DNA from: Dioscorea cayenensis subsp. rotundata
Taxonomy: Eukaryota > Streptophyta > Magnoliopsida > Dioscoreales > Dioscoreaceae
Assembly: GCF_009730915.1 (NCBI RefSeq)
Contig: NC_052482.1
Span: forward strand, 682,001-746,000
Length of the DNA stretch: 64,000 nt
Reading direction: 5' to 3'
The notes beneath the pieces are model-generated. The model had not been told where the DNA came from. It saw nothing but the letters and a program-made list of their open reading frames with translations, and searched no databases. The translations under genes were made by a program, and so were the position numbers. Of this stretch, positions 10,801-23,979 are shown in pieces (within the stretch, counting starts at the first letter, position 1; each line of letters opens with the position of its first letter).

Positions 10801-11399
10801 TTCACCTAATGGGCTGCATTTGTTTAGTGATAATTCAAATTAAGGATATGAATATTGTTGCTTTATATTGGTATTTGTTTAAGTATAAAATGCGGAATTA
10901 TTTGTACATGTTTTTTATATCAATAATTAAAACCAAAATTATCATAAAACATTTTGAGCTTCTATTTTATCTTATGCAAACATGTTTCCATTTTTGATTG
11001 GGTGTTTTTCCCCTCCAATGTTAGAGTTTCATAAGTTTATAATATTTTGAGATTTCAATATATGGATTTTTTTAATCAATTTAGATTTTAACAAAACATC
11101 ATATAATATATTATATAAAAGATTATATATATATATATATGATTAGCGCAATGGATTAAAATAATAGATATTTGTATTATTATTCATTTTTTTACTACCA
11201 CACTATAAAGGTTCTATTTTTGTCCACTTTTTTACACAAAGACATATGATACAACATATTTACATTTAAATTCATATAAACTGAAATGGCTAAAATTAAT
11301 AAAATTGTAGAATTAAAATAATAGGCTAAAATTAAATTCTGATATTTGGACCACAACTAATAATAATTCAAATTTTAGGGATTATTACATATATATTTT

Positions 11400-12110
11400 A
11401 GCAATTGAATAGCAACGATGATATTCCATTGCTACATTTCCATTGCTATTCAACTATACTCTGTTGCTAGTCTTTAGAATTCCATTGATAATATAAATAA
11501 AAACAAGTTGAACATATGAAGTCTTATTCTGTCGGTAATCTAACGCGGATTCCATCTTTAATGTCTAACAATAACAACAAAATATTTCCCGAGCAATTTA
11601 GTTGCAACGAAAATTCTCAGCAAATTTAGGGCGTGTAAGATTTACCAACGGAATAGCAATGGGACCATTCCGTTGCTACAGTCCCTTTCTATTCATCTAT
11701 ATTTCGTTACTAATCTTTAAAATTATGTTGGTAATATAATAAAAATAAGTTGAACATATGAAGTCTTATTCCGTTGGTAATCCGGCACGGATTCCGTAGC
11801 CAATGTCTAATAGTAACAACGAAATATTTTCGTAGCAATTTAGTTTGCAACTAAAATTCCTGAGAAATTCAACGCACGTAAGTTTTAGCAACAAGACCAT
11901 TCCTTTGCTACATTTCCGTTGCTATTCATCTATATTTTGTTGCTAATCTTTAAAATTCCGTTAATAATGTAATAAAACCAAGTTGAACATATGAAGTCTT
12001 ATTTCATTGGTAATCCAACGTGAATTCTGTCACCAATGTCTAACTATAACAACGGAATATTTCCATAACAATTTTTCTGTTGTCTTTTTCTATGTTTCTT
12101 GTGGTGAGTG
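11400..12110. repeat. Three tandem copies of a ~235-bp unit rich in 'ccgttgcta'
   Basis: 'aagttgaacatatgaagtct' recurs at about 11505, 11747 and 11980, and 'attccgttgctac'-like words lead each unit. Many short words are self-complementary (ttgctac/gtagcaa). Such subterminal repeats are typical of CACTA-type DNA transposons, and 'tttcttgtggtg' near 12100 resembles a CACTA end in reverse. No matching opposite end was found. Confidence 0.6.
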
Positions 12111-12666
12111 ATTCTGAATAATAGATCATTAAAATAGGTTTGTTTAAAAAAAAGCTAAATTGAAGCTTCTTTTGCCTAATTAAAAATAAAGTATGGCTAT
12201 TATGTAATAATTTAAATGCATATGCATATGTTAAACTTTAATTACTTTAGACATCAGTTTAACTATGATATCTAACATTTTACTTTCAACAAAATCTTTT
12301 GGGTTATTAGTTGAAATCAATGGAAATTTTATATTTAAAAAAAAAATTAAGTTTTCTAATTGTCACACTTCTACCGTGTGGTGAGTCTGTGATAATAAAC
12401 AAGATGTTATGTGTATGTGACACATGAGGCCATGTAACTCCATAGTACCACAAGGTTGAGTGGTACTTTGCTTGCTAACATTTCAAGAGATAACGAAAAT
12501 TTACATAAAAAAATGAATCTAATAGAGTGGGTGAGTAACATAGTTACTCAATGTAAGGGGTTAATAGATATCGCCAAAATCTATTTTTAATTATTCGAGT
12601 CAGCATACTTTGGATCTTGCTTTTGGTTTTAGCACTGACTCCAAGTAAGTTACAACAAATGGCTTT

Positions 12667-12745
12667 TTGTTAGAGATGAAATTGCATCTAAATTATTGAA
12701 AGGTTCTTGTTAGAAATGAAATTGCATCTAAATTATTGAAAGATC
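12667..12745 (+). repeat. Direct duplication of a ~40-bp word
   Basis: 'gttagagatgaaattgcatc' is followed by 'taaattattgaaagg', and the pair recurs with one mismatch after a 5-base spacer. No gene is seen between about 12120 and 13900. Confidence 0.8.
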
Positions 12746-13903
12746 ATCAACATGTATAAAAAATTTTTAATTTTTAAATAGTGCAATTTTTTATTAGATA
12801 TTTTTTTAATCCATACAATATTAGACTATATTATTAATTTTATATAATAATACAATAAAGTAAACTAAAATGAAATATAAACTTTTATAACAAATATAAA
12901 AAGTATGAATTAAAAAAAAAATGATTAAAAAGCGTCAAAACAATTAAAATACACAACAATTAATGTATTTAAACAGGTTTTTGTTTTTTAAAAAATGACA
13001 ATAAAACAAAAAATAAAGAAAAAGCAAAACAAAAGCGAAAAAAATAATTATGTCAAACAACCCTTAGTTTTTTTTTCTATACACTTTTACAAGGTGGTTG
13101 CATACCTTTTTTTTCTTGATGATCAACGCCATCATGTTTATGGACCATAAGAAGGACAACCATTTTGCTTTGGCACATGAGGTGGTGGGTTTGGCTAGGT
13201 AACATAATAGAAACTAGATTTATGTACCCGTGCTAACGTTGCGGGTTAATCATATCTAAAAGGAAGATTGCAAAGATAGTATAAATTTTTTTAAAAAATT
13301 GTTAATGTCTTTTTTTAAATCGTTTTCAGTATGAGAAGTATATTCGCAAGATGTGAAAGGTTGAGAAATAAATTTTTGGAATATGTTATATTGTTTATTG
13401 AATAATGAAAATGATTTCATTTCAATGCTTTGAAAGGAAAAATAATTTTAAGTATTAAGCCTTTTACTTGGTTTTTTTCTTCTTTATTGTAAAAATTGAA
13501 ATAAGCTACCAGTCTAATATATATATATATATATCTACAGACACTTCATCATTCAAGAGAATTTGTTACAACTCATCATAACATAAATATTAATTTAAGA
13601 GCAATGTTGTTGTTGAGATGATATTAAAGAGGCCTTTAAGATGTGTTTCTCATCGGTCCTTTGACTAAGAAAGGAGAAATAAAAAAATGCTTTAAGATGG
13701 GCCACCATATGTAATTTTTTTCAATAATTATAGGAACCATGAAGACAAATGGCAGATGGACAAATGGTATATGCAAAAGAGAGCTGATAGCAGGAGATAT
13801 TTAGTTATAGGAACCAAAAGTTGTTCAAGTTCTCATCTTCAACTTAAAAAAAACAGAAAAAGAAAAAAAAAAGTGAAATAACTTCATCCCACGCATGGTT
13901 GTA

Positions 13904-15561
13904 TTATGGATGTGTATAAGAAACAGTGGAGTGTTCAACGCTGTCATCCATGGCAGCAGGAAGGTTGAGGTCAATCAGAGTTCCTATAGATGGGATTTTG
14001 AGAGATGAATGTGGAGAATATTCCTGTTATCATAATTTAAAACAATCAATAGTAATGATTGAAAAGGAACATGTTATAAATAATATTCAAAATTTTATAA
14101 TTATTACTTCAAGTTTTTCAATCAATTCCTTTGCATTTGAAGAAGAGATAATTTGTCGTGCAACTAGGTTGATGAAAGTAGCGAGTTATAATATCCGTCA
14201 ACATTTAACAAACCAATCTGGAACAAAGCATAAGTTATGTATCATCTTTTTATAATTTCATGTGTGTATATAAAGCATTGAGATAAAATTACCGGTTTGT
14301 TATATATGCCTAATTGTGCCCAGCTAATTACTTCAAAAAGCTCTTCAAGAGTTCCATAACCTCCTGAATATTAAAAACAACATACTTAAATGAGTAATTT
14401 TTTATTTTTTTGCATTTATAGTTGTCTATGGAAGAAAGTAGATATAATAATCAATTAGAGAATATGTGAATTTTAAGTATAATGAGTGATAAAAGAGTGG
14501 TAACAAAATTAAAATATTTTGAAAATGTTATTTTTTTTTCAATGGTAGATCAGTGTTATATGTTAACTATTAGTAAGCTTTGCAAATGGATATATAATAC
14601 AAATTTCATAGTAGTTAATTTATGCGTATTTTTAGTGATCCACATGAGGAAAATATATTTTTTTCATTATATTTCTCATTGAAAGTTTGAATTGCAAGCA
14701 TTAATATATATTCGATATACAAAATTAAAAGAATATGAGTTTTCATTATATGTGATATTAAGTGATAATAAATGCAATTTATATACTAACCTGGTAAAGC
14801 AATAAAGGCATATGCATAGCTGGCCATCTCTGCTTTCCTATTTTTAATAAATGCATGTCTATAACCGTTTTTTCTTCTCCGACAGTGACACCAGTGATCT
14901 GAAACTCAAATGGGAAAATGGAAAATTACATAAAAATATAGTATTGTAGAATATGTTTTCATATGTGTGAACAATTGCAGGGATATGTTTTTTCATTAAA
15001 GGGCAGGAAAAAAATTATACACATCAGAAAGAATGGAAGAAAAATGAAACAATTTATTGTCATGCCTCTCTACCCATTAGAGCTTTTGGAATGACACTAA
15101 ATACACAAATAAAAGACTTCGTTAATAACTTTAACAAATTTTCATTAAATAAATGAAGGTATTTTTTTTTTTGGAAAATGTTTGGGGAAAAGAGATCCAT
15201 ACCCTATAACATTTCTACAACCATCAAATACAGTTTGAGAAATCAAACCCATTAATCCAATACTTCCTCCTCCATATACCAAATCAATGTTTTTCAACAC
15301 CTGATAATGGTAACATTTAGTAAAATATTTCATCGGTGTTTAAGAATTTACTTATGTTTTAAGAAGAAAAATTGAGAAGAGGAAAATGAAAGAGGAGAAT
15401 TGTAAGATAAATAACAATAACTATGTAGATAGAAACCAAACCAGTTCTTTGCCAAGATTTATTGCAGCATCATGGTAACTTTTTTTCTTTCCTGCACTAC
15501 TACCGCAAAAAACACAGATTGATTTGAACTTGGATGCAGTGCTTTTCTTTTCTTCCTCCAT
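13904..15561 (-). pseudogene. LOG-type cytokinin riboside monophosphate phosphoribohydrolase, damaged
   Basis: LOG enzymes release active cytokinin bases from cytokinin nucleotides in the cytosol. Seven exons are readable: 15561-15442, 15300-15203, 15096-15066, 14898-14791, 14363-14293, 14217-14109 and 14023-13904. Exon 1 reads [12 protein letters not shown] then [12 protein letters not shown]; exon 2 [15 protein letters not shown]; exon 3 VIPKALMGRE; exon 5 [19 protein letters not shown], including the family PGGxGTxxE nucleotide-binding motif. Exon 4 lacks one base in an A run near RKAEMA. Exon 6 has lost about eight codons plus a frame shift between NVDGYYNSLLS and QIISSSNAKELIEKLE, giving an in-frame TAG. 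The exon 3 donor is GC. The exon 4 defect could be a sequencing error; the exon 6 loss looks real. Confidence 0.82.
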
Positions 15562-15956
15562 TTTTCTTTTTAGTTTTTCTTTAGTTGGGTTGAAACACTA
15601 ACAATTTGAATGGATATCATCCATTATATGTGGAGAATATGATTTAGCTTTATCGAGAATAAATTAATACCTATGCATTATTAAAGGTCTTAGCTTGTTG
15701 TGTCATGTCAATTATTGACATAATTGAAACAACATAAAGTTGCAAGAATGTCAAACTTTGTGAAATGTTTAGAAGATAAAAACATTGTAGTAGTTAATTA
15801 AAAAATGTTAATATTGATAAAAATGACTATGTATTTTATATGCTTTAGTATTTTTTTTATACTTAAGGCATATACTATGTTTAAGGTGATATAATGATTT
15901 AAATTAAGTAAAGATAGACTATTATTATAATTTTCTATTCTTCAAGTTTTACTTTG

Positions 15957-16310
15957 ATGGATATTTGTTTTGTTATGGAAGGAAGCTAAATGTCCTGCTA
16001 TGATTAAGAGAGCTTTATTTTTTTTACTCCAATCCTAACCACCGCAATCAATGACTGGATCTCTTACTTTATTTCCCTCTTCTTTCTTCTTGTTCACCGA
16101 CAAATTGGTTTCCTAGGCTCAGATGATCTTTCAATCTTAATATCATCACCCAAATATATATATTTTTTCAGCTTTTGTTTGATGGACATTTGTTCTGTTC
16201 TGGTTAGAAGGGAAATGTCTTATTATGATTGAAAGAGCTTTTTTTTTTCAAACCCTAGCCATCGTAATCAACGCCGGATCTCTCACCTTTCTCTCTCTCT
16301 CTCTCTTTGG
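15957..16310. repeat. Direct duplication, ~225 bp apart
   Basis: 'gatggatatttgttttgttatgg...gctaaatgtc...gagagcttta...aatcctaaccaccg' at 15957-16080 recurs in diverged form at 16182-16300 and ends in a CT microsatellite. Otherwise 15600-17100 is AT-rich DNA in which I recognise no gene. Confidence 0.7.
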
Positions 16311-17099
16311 CTGCACTCGGCCAGAGGCTATAGGGTTAACTTTTGCTAGTTTGATTTGTATCTTTTGATAGAATTTGTTTTTTTTATTAAAAAAGTTTCA
16401 ATCATATCCTTTTGTTTATACACGGATGAAAGGAGTACAATGCCTAACTGAGATAATATTATTATTATAGTATAATATATATTATATAGTTTTAGCCTTA
16501 GGTGTAGAATCGCTTAGCTTGATTCGTATCTGTTGATAGGATGTTTTCTTTAAATGCGGCATTAATTCTTTCGGGAGGAATTAGGATTCAGGTTTAGATT
16601 TTCTTAGTTTAATTTTGATTTTTTTATAAGATGTTTTTTTTAATTACAAAACGTTTAAAAAGATGTGGATGACAGAGGTAGAATATATGAGTGAGATAAT
16701 ATTATGATAGTGAAATAATCTGAATTGTGTTTTTGTGAATAATTCTTAAGTGATTGTTATTATTGATATTATTAATATTGTTATATATGATATATTATTT
16801 TTAAAATATTTCATGATATAATAAGTATTTGTACATTTATGTATATTTTTTTAATATTATCTAAAAGATATTTTGGATTATTTAATTTGTTAATTGTCTT
16901 TACATTTGTAAGATTTTGTTAAGATTAGTCTTTTATATATTTTCAGTAGTTTTATGGGTGAAGAGAATAAATACAAATAACACATAGGTAATGTCAATGT
17001 ATATTTATGATATATAAATAATTTATTATATATCTAAAAAGATCTAATATTATATTATATAATGAATATGGTGGGAAGAACATGCTATGTTAAATTTGA

Positions 17100-17530
17100 G
17101 ACACTTTGAGAGTGAGAGATTGTGATGGAGCACTACTCGATGAGTAGCAATCAAAAAGAGGAATGTTTGATATCAATTGTCGAGGAAGTACTGGGTAGGT
17201 GATTGTAGGTAGAAGAGGTTGTCACATGAATTACGTTGTTCAGAGATTGTTAGAAAAATTGAAAGCTTATCCAACAATGCATGAAGTTAGCAGAAGAGTT
17301 TGTAGTGAGGATGACATTCATGCCGTAACCCTCGGAAGGACTCTTTGAGAGATGACGAAAGACTTTGGTTGCACCGTTGTTTCCAATTATATTTATTGGG
17401 GGAAAATTGGTTGGGGGTTTAGATCGGCTTATAGCTATTCATGTCAGCAGCAAAAGCTTTATTCCTATGCTTTGAAAGAAGCTGGGTGCTATTTGGCTCA
17501 CGAGTGGCTTGTTATATTTTTCCTATTTTC
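17100..17530 (+). other. Unrecognised non-AT-rich segment
   Basis: Base composition is more gene-like here. A frame from about 17127 reads EHYSMSSNQKEECLISIVEE, and a second (17352-17531) ends CYLAHEWLVIFFLFS. I cannot assign either to a family or join them with convincing splice sites. It may be a decayed gene piece. Confidence 0.25.
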
Positions 17531-17778
17531 ATAATTATAATTAACATAATTTATATAATGTATGGTTATATATTACTATGAGTTGATTATATATTTTATT
17601 GTTTTTATATTTTCCCTCCTTGATAGATTGTTTTGAAAGTTGCATGCATATAAAACCTAACTAATTGTTATTATATAAAATATTATGCATTTTGGTTTTG
17701 ATATATTTTGTAAGGTTGGTATAATGCATAGAGAGAGCATGTATAGTGATGGTACGATGAAGAGATGATGAAGATGAC

Positions 17779-17823
<45 letters not shown>

Positions 17824-17867
17824 TCTCTCTCTAACACTCTATGTTCTTCTAGTTTTTATGATTTCGT

Positions 17868-17898
<31 letters not shown>

Positions 17899-17900
17899 TT
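17779..17900. repeat. (GA)n, (TC)n and (AT)n microsatellites
   Basis: A pure GA run of about 40 bp is followed by a short TC run, which makes a small hairpin, and then an AT run at 17870-17898. Further AT- and GATA-type runs occur at 18310-18330, 18700-18715 and 18765-18775. From 17900 to 20130 I see no gene. Confidence 0.9.
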
Positions 17901-20132
17901 CTATTCAAACTTTAATATATAGTTCATACAAAGACATTCAAACTTGTTATACATATGGTTTGCTACTCAAAACAAAAATGGTGCAATCCTTTTATATTTC
18001 TTGTTTAAGACATACAGTTTATATCTAGTCTGAACTTTTCATCGATCGTCTCTGATCCATGCTCGTATCACCTCTTCATCTCATTGCATTCTATCGCGAT
18101 CTCGATCTCGGTTAATGCTTTCTGTTTATTTCGTTTTTCTTCGCTATTTGTGACAGATGTGTGCGTGATATGCTATGCTGATCAGTAATATCTTTTGGCC
18201 TTTTGGTCTTTGGGTTGTGTTTTAGGTTTTTATCTTTTTGAGTGTATTATCATGTTATGTCAGATTTCTTTGTAATGGAAATTGAAGTTGTTTGTCTACT
18301 TTATAAATACTATATAGATAGATATATATAGATTTGTATTTAAGTTATTTATTTCAATGAATTAGGTAATTTAGATTTTATTAAGATGACTTTATATAAA
18401 ATGGAAATGAGAGGTATGTAGAAACAGCAATAAACTGATGTGATATGTAGTTTGTACGTGATGATATATATATAATCATATATTATGTTATAACATAATT
18501 TATTAAATATTTATATATGTCATCTAAATATTTCAACATGGGGTATAATGTCTACTCATACATACACATTTAAGGCGATGTAGCACAAATCGATAATTTT
18601 AGTATCAAACTATCATAAATAGAAAGTTAGTATACTATATCGCAAAACGCTGCTATATTAAATATATCGCCATGATATAGAGCATCGATATATAAAGTGA
18701 GATAGATAGATAGATAGACATATAGAGAGGGAGTGAGTATAAGTAGTAAAGGATTATGATAATATATATATATATATTAAGTAATGTGTTAAATGTTAAT
18801 AAATCAAATAATGAATTTTTCATATGTTTTGTTAAAGTTTATTATTTTAAAACCTAGGTAGTAATTTATTAGAAAATAATAAAGTAGAATGTGAAGCAGA
18901 GGTAAGATAGAGATTTTTACAATGTGGCAGGTGGGTATTTTTTAAATTGGTTATATAGAGAGAGAGATGGAGAGAGAAAGGGAGTGAGTGCTTGAGTAAC
19001 AAATGCTTATCATATATCTCCAAAACATATATTCTTCCCAGAAACATATATCTAAAAAAATCATGTATATAATGCATATATATGAAATTAAGCTAGTATT
19101 TGCATGTGCATGAGAATCAATAGACATGCATGCATGTATGCATGGAAAAGAAAGATGTATACTTTATGTACATATGTATATGCATATATCTATGTATACC
19201 TATAACATGCAGTGTATATAAATCTATGTATACCTACATGCATATATATACATGCATCTATCCATGTATACTACATATAGATGGAGAGAGAAATGTATAT
19301 CACATGTAGATATCTATGTATATTTACATCATGCATATATATATATATATATATTAATATGCATATATATTTCAAAATGTAGGGAAAAAGAGAAATATAT
19401 AGACTAAATAAAGAAACATACTCTAAGACATTAGTAATGGAGCAAAGTAGTCTATTCCTTCGTAGATTGTATGATGACCAAGGAGGTGATTTTAGAGTTA
19501 TCATCATAGCACTGACATGGGAAAACAAAGACCAAGGCATAGGACCTAGTTGTTCTCTTTGACCATTTCATTTTAGGGATGGACATTTGTCCATCTCTTA
19601 TAGGATAATTATTTTTTTTCCCAATTCTAGCTATCTTTCACTCCCAACAATAATCATGCTCTTAACCCTAACACACTACTTTCTCTATTTCATCTTCTTC
19701 TCTATTTCATCATTGTCCTTTATTGGAGGAATTGGGGGAGATTAGATGAGGTCTTAATGGAAAGCAACGTATTTCAGGGTAACACTACTTCATAAGGCTT
19801 CTTCTTATATCAAGTTTGACACTCGCTTTGCAATTTTCTTTTGCCTGTAGTGTTGTGGCTTCCAGCATAGCGATTAAGTATCATCAACATCATCTCTAGC
19901 AGTACAGTAAGACTTATCATCATCACTATCGTTATCATCATCATCATTATTATTTCTAACGCCATAAGAAAGATTGAGCATTAATAATTTCGTTGCAATA
20001 AGCTTTCTTTTCAGCATATAGATTTTCATCTTTTGTTATATGTATTTTCTTGTACTTCTTGCATTAGTTTTTTCTTTGCTTATTTTTTATTTGTTCTGAT
20101 TATGTGATTATTATGTTTTTGTTTGGCTTAGC

Positions 20133-20700
20133 ATGGTAGATCATTATTGTAGTGATATTTTGGGAAAACTTCCTCAAGATATGGTTGAAAAGATTTTCAG
20201 ATGTATAGTTTCAACATCTTCTAATTCCCTTCATGATCTTAAACTTTTGCGTCGCTGGTAATTTTAATCATTTATATAATAGATATAAAAATTATTTTTT
20301 TAAATAATAACGTAATTTTTTTCCTAGTTGCAAGGGTTTTTATCAAGCATCCAAAAGGCATAGAGTTGGACAACTGATCCGGATAGATAATTTATGGTAT
20401 CTTAGCATGGAAGAATATATTACTTTTCTTCGGAATTATGCATCAAGTGGAAATCTAGAAGCTTGTTTGAAACTTGGTATAGTAAAATTTATTATTACAA
20501 TATTTATTAATGTTAGATAAATTATAGTATTAATATTAGGGACTAATTTTTAAAATTGGTTTGCAGGTAGAAGTTATGAAGTTGAAAATGGATTCAGGCA
20601 TACAATATTTACATAATGCAGCTTGTAAAGGTTATTTTCCTACAGGATATGCAGCAGGGATTATTTTGTATAAAGATCATATAACACGTGAATCCGTATA
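20133..20700 (+). CDS. F-box protein (plant At2g35280-like family), at least three exons
   Basis: F-box proteins recruit substrates to SCF ubiquitin ligases. Exon 1 (20133-20257) opens MVDHYCSDILGKLPQDMVEK and gives the F-box pattern LPxDMVEKIF...LKLLRRWCK. Exon 2 (20328-20481) continues GFYQASKRHRVGQLIRIDNL and ends NLEACLKLGI. Exon 3 (from 20567) reads VEVMKLKMDSGIQYLHNAAC then GYFPTGYAAGIILYKD, the Sel1-like helical stretch that follows the F-box in this small family. Frames join cleanly. Exon 3 may end at GAATCC/gtataa near 20697; an open stretch at about 20840-20990 containing WECGKEFLWSECQ could be a last exon. I did not find a clean join, so the 3' end is uncertain. Confidence 0.72.
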
Positions 20701-21009
20701 ACAATATTGAATTTAGTTTCTTATGGAAAAAAATAGGTAATGTTTCTAAGCAATAGATAAAGCAAAAGATCGTGTAATCCTATAATAAATAGTTGTCGAT
20801 ATGTTATAGGCAGTAGTTTCTAGAGAGATAGTATGGAGTGTAGAAGGCAAATGGATGGAAAAAGAGCATGGGAGTGTGGTAAAGAGTTTTTGTGGTCGGA
20901 ATGTCAAACGATATTATTTCGTAATGGATGGTTAGGTGAAAAATGGATTAGTGAGAGAGTTTTTGCAGTCAAATTTTGTAGATGGAAAATATGAATTTAA
21001 TTTGCTTTT

Positions 21010-22274
21010 TGAACTTATGTTTTTATATTGTTTAGTTTCTTTTTCGTTATAGTTTTCTCGTGATTTGTAATCTTGTATTATAGATGTACTAATGAATGTT
21101 ATATGTAATATATTCTTGAAGTAGAAATTTGTTGAAGTTTCTATTAATATAACAAAGGAAAAATCAATATATATATGTGTATATGCTAAGCTAATGTTCT
21201 TCAATTAGAAATGGGAATATGCAATAGCAAATGATAGGTGCTGGATAAATACTTAAGTTTCTATTAATATAACAAAGGAAAAAGTCAATATATAGATGTG
21301 TATATGGTAAGCTAATATTCTTCATGCAAATGATGGAATATGCAATAGTAAATGATAAAAAGTCGGATAAATCCTTATCTATAATCAACAGAGGGGAAAA
21401 ACATAATAGATGAATCCATCTGTGTAAAATATAATATATTATACTACTATCATATGGTTGATGAATATGTTTTTATGGTATAAAATGCATTTTATATTTA
21501 ATAGACATTATAGTATACAATCATTAATTGTTACATTATTGTGCTTATATTTTTCCTATCTGAATTTCTTTATTGATTAAATTACATATATTCATTGAGT
21601 ATATATGAAAGGATATGATAGTTAATGACCCATTTGAGAATTAATGCAACTTGTGGTTACACACACACACACATATTATATCTAAGTCTTTGATCACTTT
21701 CACAAAGGTCTTAATGATTAATCTATATTCATATTTTAACAAAAAAATATATTTATGTTGTTTAGTTTTTTTCTGTTATTGTTTTCTGTATTTATAATCT
21801 TGTATAATAGATGTACTTTTTTTTAATGAATGTTATATGTAATATATTCTTGAAGTAGAAATTTGTTGAAGTTTTCTATTAATATAACAAAGGAAAAAAT
21901 CAATATATAGATGTGTATATGCTAAGCTAATGTTCTTGAAGCAGAGATGAGAATATGCAATAGCAAATGATAGGTGCTAAATAAATTACTACCTGGAATC
22001 TATAAAGGCGAAAAACATAATAGATGAATCTATCTGTGTAAAAGGTAATATATTATACTACTATCATATGGTTGATGAATATGTTTTTATGGTAGAAATG
22101 CATTTTATATTTTTTATAATAGACATTATAGTATACAATCATTAATTGTTACATTATTGTGCTTATATTTTTCCTATCTGAATTTCTTAATTGATTAAAT
22201 TACATATATTCGTTGAGTATATATGAAAGAATATGATAGTTAATAATCTATTTGAGAATTAATGCAACTTGTGC

Positions 22275-22322
<48 letters not shown>

Positions 22323-22375
22323 CTAAGTCTTTGATCACTTTCACAAAGGTCTTAATGATTAATCTATATTCATCT
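21010..22375. repeat. Large direct duplication (~0.65 kb unit) with an extra internal copy
   Basis: Block A (about 21010-21725) and block B (about 21740-22375) share, in order, 'gaatgttatatgtaatatat', 'tctattaatataacaaagga', 'gctaagctaatgttctt', 'tatcatatggttgatgaata', 'agtatacaatcattaattgt', an AC microsatellite and 'gtctttgatcactttcacaa'. Block A has the 'tctattaatataacaaagga' portion twice (21137 and 21256). The copies differ by substitutions and by AC-run length (6 vs about 17 repeats). Confidence 0.85.
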
Positions 22376-22502
22376 TCTAAAAAAAATATAAATTAAAAGC
22401 CTATTTTATTCATAACAAAACTTATCTCAGTTATCTTATTATTCTTAAGAACATAATTTTTATTCTGCAATACAACATTGCAAGTCATGAATATCATATT
22501 TG

Positions 22503-22990
22503 TTATAGTATAAAAGTTGAAGAAAATGCATTTGATTGGCAAAAACTCTGTAAAATGGTGATAATATTGATCCAATCATCGTCATGATTATTAATCTCAA
22601 AGTCATACTCAAAATAATATTCCTTCTCCTCCTCCGAAGGAGGAGGTACCGGAGGTGGTAGCGGAGGAGGTGGAGGAGGTGATAGTGGAGGAGATGGCGA
22701 AGGTGGTAGTAGAGGAGGTGGAGAAGGCATAGTAGGAAACTCATAGGAAAAATTAGTTTGAGCTCTATCGATACCACTAAAGGTAATTGATGCCATGTCA
22801 TAAGCCAATACCGCTTTCCTCTCGTTGTATCAAAATGTACCTAACCAATGTCTCTTTTCTAGCATGAAGGTTTATAATCTCGCCGATAACGCCCCGATGG
22901 TCTCCTTCGCATCTCGAGTAGCTCATTGATCCTCTAGGCCGTCTTCTTTGGTGACAGGGTAGGTTGATGCATTGTAAGTCAGGTATGTCC
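22503..22990 (-). pseudogene. AP2/ERF-domain transcription factor, frameshifted remnant
   Basis: Reading right to left, one frame gives EMRRRPSGRYRRDYKP and, after stops, HFDTT. A second frame then gives AVLAYDMASITFSGIDRAQ and TNF. Placed end to end these follow the ERF domain layout: RRRPxGRY, then a T-F-D-T strand, then AxAYDxAA, then a SGxxAxTNF end. The AP2 domain binds GCC-box DNA. After it come a Pro-rich stretch (SPPPLLPPSPSPPLSPPPPP) and an acidic tail EEEKEYYFEYDFEINN ending at 22503. At least two frameshifts and an internal stop separate the parts. The SGxxAxTNF end is most like SHINE-type ERFs, a weak hint. Confidence 0.55.
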
Positions 22991-23084
22991 ATAGATATGC
23001 AATGTTAATTGTTGCAAGATTGTTTTGAATCTTATCTCTCATATATAGTTTTTATGCAATCATATATGTATATATATATATAGA

Positions 23085-23210
23085 GAGAGTTTGGAAAAAC
23101 AATTGAATTAGGGTTTTCTAGAGTAATGTAGGTGTGGTTAGGTTGCTATACAATAACCACTGCGGATGTCCTTAAATTTGAATCGATGGTCGCATTTTAG
23201 ATTACAAATC

Positions 23211-23253
<43 letters not shown>

Positions 23254-23505
23254 CTAAGTAAAGATCTCTTGTCAATTATTTCATACTGCTAGAAACATCT
23301 ATATAGTTTGGAAAAACAATTGAATTAGGGTTTTCTAGAGTAATGTAGGTGTTGTTAGGTTGTCATTCAACAGCTACGGTGGATGTCCTTAGGTTTGAAA
23401 TCGATGATCGTACTTAGATTACGAATCCTCATATATATATATATATGTATGTATCTAAGCAAAGATCTTTTATCAATTATTTTATACTACTAGAGATAAC
23501 TAGAC
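23085..23505. repeat. Direct duplication of a ~220-bp unit
   Basis: 'gtttggaaaaacaattgaat', 'tagggttttctagagtaatg', 'gatgtccttaaatttgaat', an AT run and 'gtatctaagtaaagatct' occur in the same order from 23085 and again from 23306. Moderate divergence. Confidence 0.85.
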
Positions 23506-23691
23506 ATAGCTAGGAACAGACAAAGTGAGAAAAATATATTGGAGATTTCTTAATAACTATTAATGAAAACATTTTTTCTTTTATCAATTATTGTTTATGC
23601 TTTAATATGTTATACATTTCTAAATATAATGCTACATAGAAGATTTCTATATTACTTGTCTTACGTAAAATCTTATGTTTTTTATATTTTG

Positions 23692-23975
23692 AATATCGTT
23701 CCTCTACTTTTTCTCTCTGTCCCTGTCTCACCTGAAATGCTCTAAGCAGTCACCCTCTACCTTGAAAAATGAGTTCTACTTAGTCCCTTCTACTCTAAAA
23801 ATAGCCAATTATCTGGTTGTATTTTTCAAGAGCAGAGGGACTAGATGAAGAGATTAAGGGCTAGAGGGAATTAAATCGAGTCATTTTTAAAGAGTAATGG
23901 GATTAGTAAAACGATTTCGAGTAGAGGGAACAAAAGGATAAGAGAGAAAAGTAGAGTGACCAATCTCGGTATTAT
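23692..23975. mobile_element. MITE-like foldback element
   Basis: The left end 'aatatcgttcctctactttt' and the reverse complement of the right end 'aataccgagattggtcactc...tacttttctctc' form a long imperfect inverted repeat. The body has the '(g/a)agggactaaa'-type words common to plant foldback MITEs. Related in sequence to the longer element at 46830-47940. No coding capacity. Target duplication not resolved. Confidence 0.6.
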
Positions 23976-23979
23976 ATCT

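Noticed and set aside
11201-12110. Complete CACTA transposon with ends 'cactataaag' and 'cttgtggtg'
   Set aside because: The two ends do not match each other and there is no 3-bp target duplication. Kept only as a repeat.
13926-14255. 109-codon plus-strand frame
   Set aside because: It is the complement of LOG exons 6 and 7, which have clear homology on the other strand.
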